From contig OY821517.1 in NCBI GenBank assembly GCA_963682025.1, forward strand, positions 296,346,844 to 296,410,843: a stretch of DNA of 64,000 nucleotides, given 5' to 3'. Within the stretch, counting starts at the first letter, position 1. Every line of letters starts with the position of its first letter. This stretch comes from Cordilura impudica. Lineage: Eukaryota; Arthropoda; Insecta; Diptera; Scathophagidae. This document shows positions 1 to 11,170 of this stretch, one piece after another. The notes beneath the pieces were generated by a model. The model was not told the DNA's origin and made no database searches. It saw only the letters and a program-made list of their open reading frames with translations. The position numbers were made by a program, and so were the translations under genes.

Positions 1-2163
1 AGAAACCATCAATAGAATTTCAGAAAACATCAATAGAATTTCAGAAACCATCAATAGAATTTCAGAAAACATAAATTGTATGTCAGAAACCATCAATATA
101 ATTTCAGAAAACATCATTTGAATTTCAGAAAACATAAATAGAATTTCAGAAAACATCGATATAATTTCAGAAAACATCAATTCGATTTCAGAAAACATAA
201 ATAGAATTTCAGAAAACATCACTTGAATTTCAGAAAACATAAATAGAATTTCAGAAGACATCATTTGAATTTCAGAAAACATAAATAAAATTTCAGAAAA
301 CATCATTCGAGTTTCAGAAAACATCAATTGAATTTCAGAAAACATCAATATAATTTCAGAAAACATCATTCGAGTTTCAGAAAACATCAATTGAATTTCA
401 GAAAACATCAATATAATTTCAGAAAACATCAATAGAATTTCAGAAAACATCGATATAATTTCAGAAAACATCAATTCAATTTCAGAAAACATAAATAGAA
501 TTTCAGAAAACATCACTTGAATTTCAGAAAACATAAATAGAATTTCAGAAAACATCAATTGTATTTCAGAAACCATCAATATAATTTCAGAAAACATCAT
601 TTGAATTTCAGAAAACATAAATAGAATTTTAGAAAACATCGATATAATTTCAGAAAACATCAATTCAATTTCAGAAAACATAAATAGAATTTCAGAAAAC
701 ATCACTTGAATTTCAGAAAACATAAATAGAATTTCAGAAAACATCAATTGTATTTCAGAAACCATCAATATAATTTCAGAAAACATCATTTGAATTTCAG
801 AAAACATAAATAGAATTTCAGAAAACATCGATATAATTTCAGAAAACATCAATTCGATTTCAGAAAACATAAATAGAATTTCAGAAAACATCACTTGAAT
901 TTCAGAAAACATAAATAGAATTTCAGAAGACATCATTTGAATTTCAGAAAACATAAATAGAATTTCAGAAAACATCATTCGAGTTTCAGAAAACATCAAT
1001 TGAATTTCAGAAAACATCAATATAATTTCAGAAAACATCATTCGAGTTTCAGAAAACATCAATTGAATTTCAGAAAACATCAATATAATTTCAGAAAACA
1101 TCAATAGAATTTCAGAAAACATCGATATAATTTCAGAAAACATCAATTCAATTTCAGAAAACATAAATAGAATTTCAGAAAACATCACTTGAATTTCAGA
1201 AAACATAAATAGAATTTCAGAAAACATAAATTGTATTTCAGAAACCATCAATATAATTTCAGAAAACATCATTTGAATTTCAGAAAACATAAATAGAATT
1301 TCAGAAAACATCGATATAATTTCAGAAAACATCAATTCAATTTCAGAAACCATAAATAGAATTTCAGAAAACATCACTTGAATTTCAGAAAACATAAATA
1401 GAATTTCAGAAAACATCAATTGTATTTCAGAAACCATCAATATAATTTCAGAAAACATCATTTGAATTTCAGAAAACATAAATAGAATTTCAGAAAACAT
1501 CGATATAATTTCAGAAAACATCAATTCAATTTCAGAAAGCATAAATAGAATTTCAGAAAACATCACTTGAATTTCAGAAAACATAAATAGAATTTCAGAA
1601 AACATCAATTGTGTTTCAGAAACCATCAACATAATTTCAGAAAACGTCAATAGAATTTCAGAAAACATTAACTGTATTTCAGAAAACATCAATTGTATTT
1701 CAGAAAACATCATTCGAATTTCAGAAAACATAAATAGAATTTCAGAAAACACAAACTGTGTTTCAGAAAACATCAATAAAATTTCAGAAAACATCAATTG
1801 AATTTCAGAAAACATCAATATAATTTCAGAAAAAATCAATTGTATTTCAGAAAACATAAATAGAATTTCAGAAAACATCAATTGAATATCAGAAAACATA
1901 AAAAGAATTTCAGAAAACATCAATATAGTTTCAGAAAACATCATTCTAGTTTCAGAAAACATCATTTGAATTTCAGAAAACATAAATGGACTCTCAGAAA
2001 ACATCAATATAATTTCAGAAAACATCATTCGATTGAATTGAATTTTAGAAAACATCAATATAATTTCAGAAAGCATCATTTGAATTTCAGAAAACATATA
2101 TAGAATTTCAGAAAACATCAATAGAGTTTCAGAAAACATCATTCGAGTTTCAGAAAACATCAT
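1..2163 (-). other. Open reading frame of heptapeptide repeats within array A
   Basis: Because 21 bp is seven codons, the minus strand stays open from an ATG at 2163 to the window edge, 721 codons, translating to tandem MFSEI-x-x heptads. The first stop upstream is the TAA at 2164-2166. It is the longest open frame in the window. The plus strand also reads through shorter stretches (NFRKH-x-x), so openness alone is expected from the period and does not prove coding. I see no promoter, splice site or non-repetitive domain. Most likely non-coding, but the frame could be translated if transcribed. Confidence 0.3.
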
Positions 2164-2492
2164 TTAAATTTCAGAAAACATAAATAGAATTTCAGAAAAC
2201 ATCAACAGAATTTCAGAAAACATCAATTGTATTTCAGGAAACATCAATTGTATTTCAGAAAACATCATTTGAATTTCAGAAAACATAAATAGAATTTTAG
2301 AAAACATCGATTGTATTTCAAAAGCATTATTTGAATTGCTGAGAACATTAATTATATTTCAGAAAACATCAATACAATTTCAAAAAGCATCATTTGAATT
2401 GCTGAAAACATTAATTGTATTTCAGAAGACAACAATTGAATTTCAGAAAACATCAATCGCATTTCAGAAAATATCAATTGAATTTCAGAAAA
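1..2492. repeat. 21-bp minisatellite array A
   Basis: About 118 head-to-tail units of 21 bp, each with the core tttcagaaaacat followed by a variable 7-8 bp. I followed the unit phase from the left edge to 2172; the only departure is one 30-bp unit at 2017-2046. Marker variants (the ccatcaatata unit) recur at 90, 573, 762, 1245 and 1434, so blocks repeat every 672 bp (32 units): a higher-order repeat. Units become degenerate after about 2310. The array runs off the left edge. A sister array is at 61890-62954. Confidence 0.97.
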
Positions 2493-2593
2493 CAGCATAA
2501 TCGACTTATTTTTTATGCACTGGAAAATATGATGTTGATGTTTTCTTTAATTATTAGATGTTTACACATCTCCCTTGTGATCGGACTCACATG
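2493..2593. repeat. 101-bp unique tag closing minisatellite array A
   Basis: Non-repetitive block from cagcataatcgac to cggactcacatg directly after the last 21-bp unit. The same 101 bp, with one mismatch, closes array B at 62955-63055 in the same orientation, and part of it recurs inverted at 13110-13165. It behaves as the defined end of a mobile or amplified unit to which the minisatellite belongs. A T-run follows it here. Confidence 0.9.
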
Positions 2594-2603
2594 TTTTTTT
2601 TTT

Positions 2604-3068
2604 TTTTATAGATTTAAGTGAAGATCGGGAAGCAGCTCTATATGGGGCCTATGACTAAGAATTGTCTTATAGGTATTATTTTTGGACTACTGATTAATGG
2701 ATATAATAAACAATGACAAACCCAATTTGACTGAGTTCTATATGATAATTTGGATCTTATGGCAACTTATGTCGATTTCACAGGTGGCATTTGTATGGGG
2801 ACTATTTCTGAACATTCTCAAATTTTCGTCAATTTCAATAGCGTTCATGCTATGACTGATAGAAGTTTACATGCCAAATTTCATCCAAATATATTCTCAG
2901 TTGCGACCTGCAGTTTTATTACAAAGTTTACATGGACTCATAAACGGACAGACGGACGGACGGACGTCGCTAAATCGACCGGTATAATAAAAGATGTGTC
3001 TAGGTAAAATATTTTTGGTAGTTACAAACAGAAGCACAAAGTCATTATACCTTGGCCACATAGTGGTA
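2604..3068 (+). repeat. Dispersed repeat R1, 5'-truncated copy
   Basis: Contains the R1 landmarks: gaagatcgggaagcagct, then a cggacagacggacgg stretch near 2945, then the gtcattatacc end. The full element is about 718-809 bp (9787-10504 on minus, 39383-40191 on plus), beginning near acaagtaagaaa and ending ggtatagggtata. It has no coding capacity that I can find. A Helitron at 3069-3436 is inserted inside its 3' end: ggta precedes it and tagtgtata follows it. Confidence 0.8.
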
Positions 3069-3436
3069 TCTATAATACTAATAGGCTAGGCGATTTCTTG
3101 TTACCGGTGCTTTGTTCTACCATTTTATCCTGATTTTAACCAAACATATATTATTTGAAATGTATTTTTCTTTAGCTGTTCATCAGATTTAAATATTTTT
3201 ATTTTTTTTTCTTTATTTTGACTAAATTGCGTTTAAAGTTGCTACTAACACATACATAAAATTATACATATGCTATATGTGTGTTTATTAAATTTGTTAT
3301 TGTGTTTGTTAATGAGTTTGTTTTCCTCATTCGCAATAATAACAAACCAAAGTGGTGTTGGTTTTTGAATTGGCTATGTTGAAAAATAGTGTTGTCTAGA
3401 AATTACACTCGAATTTCGAGCGCTGGAATCAGCTAG
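3069..3436 (+). mobile_element. Short non-autonomous Helitron (copy A)
   Basis: Starts TCTATAATACTAATAGG and ends with a ctcgaa/ttcgag hairpin, a 12-nt spacer and CTAG, flanked by A on the left and T on the right. These are the Helitron hallmarks (5' TC, 3' hairpin plus CTRR, insertion between A and T without duplication). Related copies are at 8555-8854, 26899-27276, 38833-39210, 39211-40494 and 47768-48075. No Rep/helicase coding is present, so it would depend on an autonomous partner. Confidence 0.85.
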
Positions 3437-3577
3437 TAGTGTATAATTAAACTAATTATGGTTATCTCAATTTAATAAAAAGAATTGAAACATTTCTCAA
3501 ATTAAAAAGGCGAAATGGGTTAAAATATAGAAACATGTGAATAGAAACAATTTGGTAATATTTTACAAAATATTTTT

Positions 3578-3985
3578 ATGCAATTTCAACAGAGAATTGT
3601 GGACGTTGAAACAATTTTTTTATTAACACCACTTTTTAAAATAAATATAGAAAATATAGCTGCACTAATCGGAGAAGAATTTCGAATGAACATAGTTAGA
3701 TTGCAAATGGAATTAATTAATATACAATGCGATATTAACTTGAAATCGTTTGAACAATTTGAAATATGGCAGTTTAGTACAATTGAGAAATATCCGCTAT
3801 TAAAAGATGTATATATTAGCGTTCATTCATGTTTTGCATCCCCATATATATGCGAATTGGCATTTTCGGATATGAATTACATATATTAAACCTAAATATT
3901 GTACACGCATGACGACTGCGTGTGTTTAGCTGTTAGTAGTTACGAATCCAATTTCCAAAAATGCCAATCATCTCATTAAAGATAA
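3578..3985 (+). pseudogene. hAT transposase C-terminal relic (dimerisation region)
   Basis: The reading frame from 3578 carries NIAALIGEEFRMNIVRLQ-like and LQCDINLK segments, then EKYPLLKD and the SPYICELAFSDMNYI block. This matches the hAT C-terminal dimerisation domain of the SCAND3/GTF2IRD2-type transposases (…S.FGSTY.CE..FS.M….KS.YR.R.TD.H…). After a stop at 3887 the similarity continues as PKYCTRMT…VVTNPI to about 3985. Only the last quarter of a normal transposase is left. The BED finger and catalytic core are missing, and no matching inverted repeats are seen around it. Confidence 0.7.
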
Positions 3986-4324
3986 AATAAATGTTTATTT
4001 TTTAAATTTTAACTATTTGTTTATTTCATTTATTAAATTTTACTTAAAATAAAATTTTTCTCATATGGACGATGGCCATTCTTTCGGAAAATATAATTTA
4101 GCACTTTAAGCCGAAACGGTTGGGCACATGTGTTATAGGTTATAGCATAATAATAAACATAATATGTAGATCCAGGACGACTACATATTTATATACTTGT
4201 TTTGTTTAACTTTTATAAAATACTAGTAAGGCCTGTCGTGCTTCCCTACGACTTATCGATAGTCATTGCCATGTATGTTTTTATAATCAATTTTTTTCTA
4301 CGAAGTTTGTCTTATAAATACAAT

Positions 4325-4903
4325 GAGGGGCATTATTACAACATGCCTTTAAAGTAAATGTTAGTTAAAGGTAACTTTAGCTAAAGTGAGCAATAAAGTT
4401 ACCTTTAACTTCTTTTCATTATTTCACCTTAATATTAATATTAATATTTTTGATATTGTGGCAACACCAAAGGAAACACCGATTACTTTTGACCAAATGA
4501 ATTGCTTTATCAAAATACGTAGTGGGCAACGTTCCTTTATTTGATCGCAAATAAACAATAAAAACAATAGAATAAAAACCAAAAGCCTTTATTATAAGTT
4601 GCATAATTGTTGTTAATGTGCAATAAAACTTTTTTTTTTAATATACAAGCATATATTTAAGTATTTATATGTAAATAAATTTATTTCCAAAACTAAATTG
4701 ATGTGAATTTGTTCTTCATAAGTCAGAAAATGTGGCAATATTAAATACATAAACCTCACATTAAACGCTAAAAGCAACAATATCTTCTTTTTAGCTTATC
4801 GGGCACTTTTATCTTAAAGTATAGTTGTAATAAAGAAAAACTAATAATGTGCCCGATAACATCCTAAGTTTTAACTATTGCCAAGTTCTAATAATGGCCC
4901 TAA
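4325..4903. mobile_element. Candidate MITE with imperfect terminal inverted repeats
   Basis: Left end gaggggcattattacaaca and the reverse complement of the right end (tagggccattattagaact) match imperfectly over about 30 bp. A perfect 11-bp inverted pair, TTATCGGGCAC at 4798-4808 and GTGCCCGATAA at 4850-4860, lies inside. There is no coding sequence and no clear target duplication. A hAT-type MITE is possible from the TAGGG start. Confidence 0.45.
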
Positions 4904-5093
4904 GAGTACTTTATTTTATTTAATATATATTTTTTATATCAAGGCTTGCTGATATGCAATATTTTTGGTTTCTTCATTCGGTACAAAAATGATCAAATTT
5001 TTCGGCGTTCATACCCTGAGAAAAATATAAAGTTTCAAAATTAAATCTGGTAGCACTTAACGCTTGGCCTTTAATTTAAAATATCCTTTAGCA

Positions 5094-5245
5094 ATTTTTT
5101 ATTTTAGCGATTTTTGATTTTGGCGATTTTTGATTTTTGGCAATTTTTGGTTTTGAAGATTTTTGTTTTTGCCGATTTTTGCTTTACGTAATTTTCAGTT
5201 TTGCCTTTTTTGATTTTTGTGATTTTTGTATTTTGCGATTCCGTT
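5094..5245. repeat. T-rich short tandem repeat
   Basis: Irregular tandem units of about 14-17 bp around cgatttttgattttgg, low complexity and diverged. No coding significance. Confidence 0.75.
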
Positions 5246-5563
5246 GCTATAAACTTTCTTTTGATAGAATCGGAAATTCATTTATTAAATTACAAATTAT
5301 AAAATTTAATACTATTCCAGTATATGTTAGAGGATCGGACTGGAGAAATGAACATTGTTGATATAAACGTTCGTATTGGTTCCATACAGCTGCATATAGA
5401 TGATATACATAAATCACAATTTTTACATGGGCTAGAAGAAAAAAATCTGAATACAAAATTGTATATTCTAAAGGCAAACTGTTGATTTTTTTAATGATTA
5501 TGGTTTGGTGGTATTGAATAGATGCACATTTTGTGATGATCAAGATTCTTATACAAATACAGT

Positions 5564-6186
5564 CAGTCAATAAAGTTTGTATGCAAACTGTAAATCAAAA
5601 TTCAATTCAAAATTTTTCGCACACCCTGTATTACCCTGTATTTATTTTGCTTCCAGCATCTAGTTAGAATAACCAGTTTTTAAAGCACCGTTAGATTTGC
5701 AAGCAATTGTTTTTCTGAATGATGTAAAAATATAGTTAATAAAGTTTGTATGCAAAACGCACAGTTAATTCCGGTCTGTGTGTGTAAGGTGAAAAATCAA
5801 CTTCAGAACAATTATTTAACATTTTGATTATGATTTACAGTATTTTTAAAAGTTTTGTTTGTATATTTGGAAAAAAATACACTAAAAACATACATCAAAT
5901 AGCACCAATGGCATCACGGTGCAAAGAATTGTTTTCGGAAATCAGAGAAGTGATAATAAATCTCTACCTGGAGCCGAAAACTCAAATATATATAGCCCAA
6001 TTGAATGGAAAAAGTCATGCAATAAAATTTAATCTTACCATGATAAACCAGAAGCCCACGCGGCAAGAGTTATTTGGCACGATAAACAAACATTATTTGC
6101 TGTCCATTGCTCATGAAAAGTTCTGTTGTAATGATTCGGTAAATCTACGTCTATTTGGTTGGGGGACAAAATTGCCACACACGTAA
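5564..6186 (+). pseudogene. Tc1/mariner-type transposase relic with internal deletion
   Basis: Reading from the methionine at about 5908, MASRCKELFSEIREVIINLY followed by KTQIYIAQLNGKSHA resembles the N-terminal helix-turn-helix of Tc1-like transposases (SKELSE..R..II.LY..GKSQ..IA...NKSHS). The frame then jumps to AHEKFCCND…LRLFGWGT, like the region just before the second catalytic aspartate (…H..W..VI.SDES.F.LFG). Upstream, two copies of aataaagtttgtatgcaaa (5571-5590 and 5739-5756) may be remnants of terminal repeats. The catalytic domain is absent; non-functional. Confidence 0.5.
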
Positions 6187-7064
6187 CATAAATTATTTGG
6201 ATTGTTTACGCACTCAAATTCTAGTTTTATTTTATGCATTTTGGTGAACACAATGAAATATAATTTCAATCAAATTTTTGAGTTGCTATAATATACAAAC
6301 AACCGACACTACGCTTTATAGAAGCTGTCAAAACAAAATGTTCACTAGTGCTGCGAGCCGACGGTTAGCCGCTGCCGCCGACAGTTTTTTTTCCAGCCGA
6401 CGGCGACGGATCCCAAAAGAAACCGAAGACAAAGCAAGAGCCACAACTATTTCTAACACACATAAATATCAAGAATGTATTGCAAGCGTTTAAAACCCAT
6501 TAAATTTTTGAAAAAAAAATAAAATATTCGGGAAATATGGGATTTGGATTTACTCACTCAATTGCTTACAACTTTGTCATTTCTCAGTCGATTTTCTTCT
6601 GGTTTATGTTAGTTGTTACGTAAAGATATCATATTTACACACATGAAGAGAAGCCAGACGTTTTTAACGACTTGTAATTTTCCGTCGGCACAGAATCACT
6701 GCAAAATATGTTTTTTTTTTGAAAATGTGCCCCATTTTTATCGATATATTTTGAACTGCTTTACCAATTAAAGATCCGATTATATATATTTATTCGCCAT
6801 CTCAATACCTTGCATTTGGGTACCAAGGCCTACCCAATCGGACATTTTTAGCTCGAGATATGATTTGTCAAGTGAAAAATGTCGAACAAATGAAAAAAGT
6901 GACAATATCTCAAAGACTGTTCCATAAGAAAAATTTAACATTGATTTTCGAATTCAGCGGTATAAAATACATAAGGAAATCTATCTCTCATGAAATGCGC
7001 ATAAAAAAATGTCATTTTGTAAACTAGTGTAATGAATTGACTTTACCACAGATCACAACAATTT
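6187..7064. other. No gene seen
   Basis: Unique-looking AT-rich DNA. A short GC-rich island at 6350-6415 (repeated gccgacgg) is the only compositional anomaly; its reading frame (Ala/Arg-rich) looks like a by-product of composition. Confidence 0.6.
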
Positions 7065-7344
7065 TTAAAACCAGGTGTTATCCCTAAACGGATATACCTT
7101 CGATAATACGGCAAATAAAACATGCACCCTTTGTAACATGACAGAAGATGAAACTTTAGTTCACTTTATGGCAAAATGCCCCATACTCAGAGAATTCAGA
7201 ATAAGATATTTTGAAAAACCTTTTTAAATCAGAATGGATTAATAAATATTTTAAACGGAGAAACACCAAATGGGTGGAGAAGATTATATAACTATGTAAA
7301 TAATGCATTAAAGTACAGAAAGATGATAATAAATGAATTTACGT
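7065..7344 (+). pseudogene. Non-LTR retrotransposon ORF2 C-terminal fragment
   Basis: The frame reads CTLCNMTEDETLVHFMAKCPILREFRIRYF in pieces: a C-x2-C…H-x4-C zinc knuckle followed by a short tail, as at the end of ORF2 in jockey/CR1/I-like retrotransposons. After a frameshift near 7225 it resumes as INILNGETPNGW and NNALKYRKMIINEF, then a TGA stop at 7342-7344. This tail matches the usual ending of such proteins. Reverse transcriptase and endonuclease are absent: a 5'-truncated, dead copy, as expected from incomplete target-primed reverse transcription. Confidence 0.7.
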
Positions 7345-7440
7345 GAATTAACTTAAAAATACACAATTTGTTAAAAATAGGTATACCATAACAGACGACT
7401 TTAAGTCATTGTTATTAACTATATCCAATTTTTTGTTTAT

Positions 7441-7443
7441 GTT

Positions 7444-7475
<32 letters not shown>

Positions 7476-7490
7476 TGATATATTATAATT
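7441..7490. repeat. (TA)n microsatellite
   Basis: About 30 bp of uninterrupted TA dinucleotides within AT-only sequence. Confidence 0.9.
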
Positions 7491-8161
7491 TATATGTTTA
7501 AATAAAGAAAAAATATCTAATAATAATATAATATATCTATCACTTGTAAACCTTTTGAACAATTTGGTAGGCGAACATTTGTGCTGTGAGTAAATGAAAA
7601 TCATATTTCTGTTTGTAGCTAACAAAAAAATGAACCCATATGCCCTTCCCCATTAAATTACGAAAGGAAAATAAAAAATCGATTTGTGTGATTTGCTGAT
7701 GTTTACTTTTTAATACAGATAATGTTTGAAATGTGTGTTACAAATCAACATTTTTATTATGCAAACAACACAATATATTCACATTGCCACGTTCATTTGC
7801 AATTTATGCTTTCAAATATTTCCTGTTATCAAGATTTAAATATTGTGTAAAATACTTTTGAATTGAAAATTTACATATGCAATATCAATGAATTTAATGA
7901 TGAGGAAGGTTTTGAATACGTGTTGATTAGTTGATTTAGCATTGAACTGCTTTGATTTGAATAAAAATTATATATATATATCGAAGTCGTAGAACTTTTA
8001 AAATTAAGATTCTATGAATTAGATTCTACTGAATTGCAAAATTGTACATTAAAATACATAGGTACATAAACTTTCATTATAAAATTAGGCAATATTTTAA
8101 AATTTGTTGAAGGCAAAGTGGTTGCAACATATAGGCACAATAGTCTGCTGGCTGTAGTTAC
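7491..8161. other. No gene seen
   Basis: AT-rich unique sequence with no recognisable element. A short atatatata tract occurs at 7971-7981. Confidence 0.5.
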
Positions 8162-8314
8162 CTACTGAGAATGAACAATTCGTTCAGGTTTCATGCCGGC
8201 TATATCTTCTAGACACGAAAATTCGGATATAGCTTTGGTTATTCGAAAAAGAAATAGAAGGTCATTAGAAAGGATTTTTTCATCTTTATTGTCGTTAGGT
8301 GGAGGCATATTTTC
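8162..8314 (-). other. Possible terminal exon, unidentified
   Basis: On the minus strand a cAG splice-acceptor-like sequence (ttcatag, ending at 8315) is followed by 50 open codons and TAG at 8162-8164. The translation begins ENMPPPNDNKDEK and includes FRITKAISEFSCLED and MKPERIVHSQ. Composition looks protein-like, but I recognise no family and 50 open codons can arise by chance. It could equally be a TE fragment. Low confidence. Confidence 0.2.
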
Positions 8315-8554
8315 CTATGAAATCAGATTCCATAATTTTATGGAAATTTTGTTGTAAAAAAGCAAATAAATGATCACACGCTTACTTTTTGACGGTATAT
8401 TTCTACACTGACTAGAACTAGTAACTAGTTACTGTTTGGTGACAACTTTCACAACATATTGCAATTTAGTAAATTATAATTTTTAAATGAGAAGAGCGGA
8501 CATTAGTAAAAACATTCTCTTTATAAAGCTTCGTAGTTGGTTTAAAAAATAAAA

Positions 8555-8854
8555 TGAGCACATTCCAGCCCTCGAAATTCGAGTGCAAATTCTAGGTAAT
8601 TTTATTTTTTCATTTAATAAAGACTCAAAAGGTATGCTTATCAATTATAGCCAATTCACAAATCAACACAAAAAACAAACTAATTTTTATTACAAACACA
8701 TTTACAAATATAATAAACACACACATATCATTGTATGATTTTATGTATGTGTTAGGAGCAACCTTAAATGCAATTTACTCAAAACAAAGGAAAAAATTTA
8801 AAACAGAACAAAACATCGGTCACAAGAAATCGCCTAGCCTATTAATATTATAGA
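8555..8854 (-). mobile_element. Short non-autonomous Helitron (copy B)
   Basis: Same family as 3069-3436, inverted. The ctcgaaattcgag hairpin is near 8571, and the minus-strand 5' end TCTATAATATTAATAGG ends at 8854. The terminal CTAG has decayed to a TGAG-like sequence at 8555-8558. Confidence 0.75.
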
Positions 8855-9634
8855 TATAATAACGATGCAAGACCAACGTGCCACATTTATTGAGCAGTAG
8901 TAGTGGAAACATAATAACTTATTTGTAATTAAATTAGTTATATGAAGGAATTATTTCAATAGGTCCAAAAAGAGCAACTAAATTTGTGTTTTGTAATGAT
9001 ATGGCAGTTATTGCTAGTTTTTCATTATTCGTAATCAAACCTTTAATAAAATACGGGTTAGATACAAAAATTTTAACAAAATGGGTGCAGATTTTTAAAG
9101 CCAATAAAATTTGCTTTAAAACAAGTCCGAAATAATACTATACATATTATGTTTGGTTTTAGTAATAGCATATTGTTTCCCATGAAATCTATGCAATTTC
9201 TTAAAATACATTTAACTAAAATTCTTATATCGCTCGGCGGGAGCTAGGTTTTAATTTTAGACTCATTGTCATGCTTTGTTTCAAAACGAAGCATTACCAG
9301 ATCTATAAGTAGAACCTTGCTAACGCTTGCCCTATTCATATGTCGTAGTTAGTCTTTAATTTTGAACATGTGAACGGTGGTTTATTCTCGTAGTAGTAAA
9401 TCTTAGCAATTGAATACGAGAAATATGGCTAAACTTCATCGCAATTTTTAACACGAAAACCAGGGCTTTATTTCGTCAAAAAGTGTTATATATTCTCATC
9501 GCTGGTAACCGAATGGTGCTTTACACACAAGTACTGAGGCTTATTTTCCACTTTAGTTATCCGCCATCATAAACACGAGACCCTAGATTTGTCTCATGTT
9601 AGGTGCTCATCTTCTTATACAAGGGAACCTTTTT
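8855..9634. other. No gene seen
   Basis: AT-rich sequence without a recognisable gene or element. Confidence 0.5.
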
Positions 9635-9786
9635 ATAAAATATACACCTGTGTGTTTAAGGTATAATGCGTTTGTGCTACTAAAATTTTTTGACCTAGAC
9701 TCATCTTTTATTATATCGATCGACTCAGAATAACTTTCTGAGTCATTTTAGTGACGTCTGCCTGTGTTCATTAGGGTGACAGCTAT
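9635..9786 (-). repeat. R1 3'-end fragment
   Basis: Carries the R1 end landmarks (ggtataatg, ttgtgct, cctagactcat, tcgatcgactcaga) and abuts a complete inverted-orientation R1 at 9787, giving a partial head-to-tail tandem. Confidence 0.65.
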
Positions 9787-10504
9787 TTTTATACACTATA
9801 CCACTATGTGGTTTGGGTATAATGACTTTGTGCTGCTGTTTGTAACTACCAAAAATATTTCACCTAGACCCATCTTTTATTATACCGATCGAATCAGATT
9901 CACTAACAGATTCGATTAAACGATGTCCGTCCGTCTGTGTGCCCATGTAAATTTTGTAATCAAACTGCAGGTCGCAACTATGGATATATTTTGATGAAAT
10001 TTGGGACGTGAGCTTCTATCTACCGTGGGATGAACGCTGTTGAAATTGGTGAGAATCGGTCCATGTTCAGACCTAGCCCCATACAAATGACCCCTATGAA
10101 GTCGACATAAATTGCCATAAAATCCAGATTGTCATATAGATCTTACTCGAATTGGGTTTGTATACGTTTATTATACCCATTAATGAGTAGTCCAAAAATG
10201 ATCCCTATTGGACAACTCTTAGTCATAGGCCCCATATAGAGCTGCTTCCCGATCTTCACATATATCTATCAAAAAACAAAAATATTGCACTAATTCTTCT
10301 CAAATTTTATTTTTATATATTTTTGCAAAATACAAGAGAGCATAGTCAGGATCGGTGCATTTTTGGGCCTAGTCCTCACTCAAATTTGATTTAAGCTTAT
10401 TTTCTATGTCCAGTTAGTTGGGCCTATGAGATAGGGTCTCTAACCGCATGGTATAGGGTAACTTATAGTCGGTCTAGACTGACTATAATTTTCTTACTTG
10501 TTTT
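9787..10504 (-). repeat. Dispersed repeat R1, apparently full length
   Basis: Extends from ttttatacactatacc to ttcttacttgtttt (minus-strand 5' end aacaagtaagaaa). The left part has gtccgtccgtctgtg (minus-strand cacagacggacggac) and the right end a small palindrome, tatagtcggtctagactgac. Comparison with the copies at 2604, 18508, 21707 and 39383 defines the family. It has no open reading frame of note; superfamily unknown to me. Confidence 0.8.
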
Positions 10505-11114
10505 ATTATCCATTGAAAAATAGCCAAGTTATGTCAAGTTCCCAAGGCAATAAAAGACCATGAAATAATTTACAAATACAATGTTTTTGCATTCTCCTGA
10601 TCCCAAAATGTTCCTATGTAAAGTATTTTGTATCTCGTATATTGTTATGCCTTCTAAATAAATGTAAAAACGGTACGTATTTTTTAGCACAATTTAAAAA
10701 TCTCCAATTTTACTTTTTCAAAAATTTTGCTCAAGAAATTTTCCGAAATCAGTGATTGGACTTTAGGGTCTTATTAACAAGATATGTCTGATAAAAAATG
10801 CCAAATATTGTAGGTATCCTGTTTTTAATTTGGCGATGGCAAGAGTTTTATTTCAGCGGATTTGAAGAAAAATATGATTTTTCATACTTTTTCAACTGTT
10901 AGGCTATATCTTTTTGGTGTTCATTTTTGAACACAACACGTATTGTACCTTTGCTGTATTATTAGATTAAGTTAATTATTTTTGCAATTTTATGTTTTTT
11001 TGGTTTTTGTCTATAATTTTTAAAATTTCCTGACTTCCTTAAAATAAGTTTTTTTACAAACAAATAAAAATTTTTATATTGCGCCGTTTTTATTAATTTC
11101 CAAAAATAAATAAG

Positions 11115-11170
11115 CCCCTGAAGAAATCGACACACTCGACGAAACGTTGGTTAAAAATATGAAATAAACG
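11115..11170 (+). other. Hairpin motif resembling a hammerhead ribozyme core
   Basis: The sequence has ctgaaga, then a tcga/tcga stem with a cacac loop, then cgaaacg, followed by ttggt and aaat repeats. CUGANGA, stem II and GAAA are the conserved hammerhead core elements, and such motifs sit in Penelope-like elements and retrozymes. Stems I and III are not convincing here and the first stem II pair is mismatched. It may simply be the conserved 3' end of a retroelement. Tentative. Confidence 0.25.

Noticed and set aside
1882..2103. Plus-strand NFRKH repeat frame
   Set aside because: It follows from the 21-bp period; the plus strand has no open frame of comparable length and no other coding sign.
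1..2492. CRISPR-like array
   Set aside because: Units are contiguous 21-bp repeats without unique spacers, in a eukaryotic TE-rich context.
2750..3007. 85-codon frame in R1
   Set aside because: Lies wholly within a dispersed repeat, and other R1 copies do not keep it open.
6350..6493. Ala/Arg-rich short frame in a GC-rich island
   Set aside because: Compositional artefact of repeated gccgacgg words; no homology recognised.
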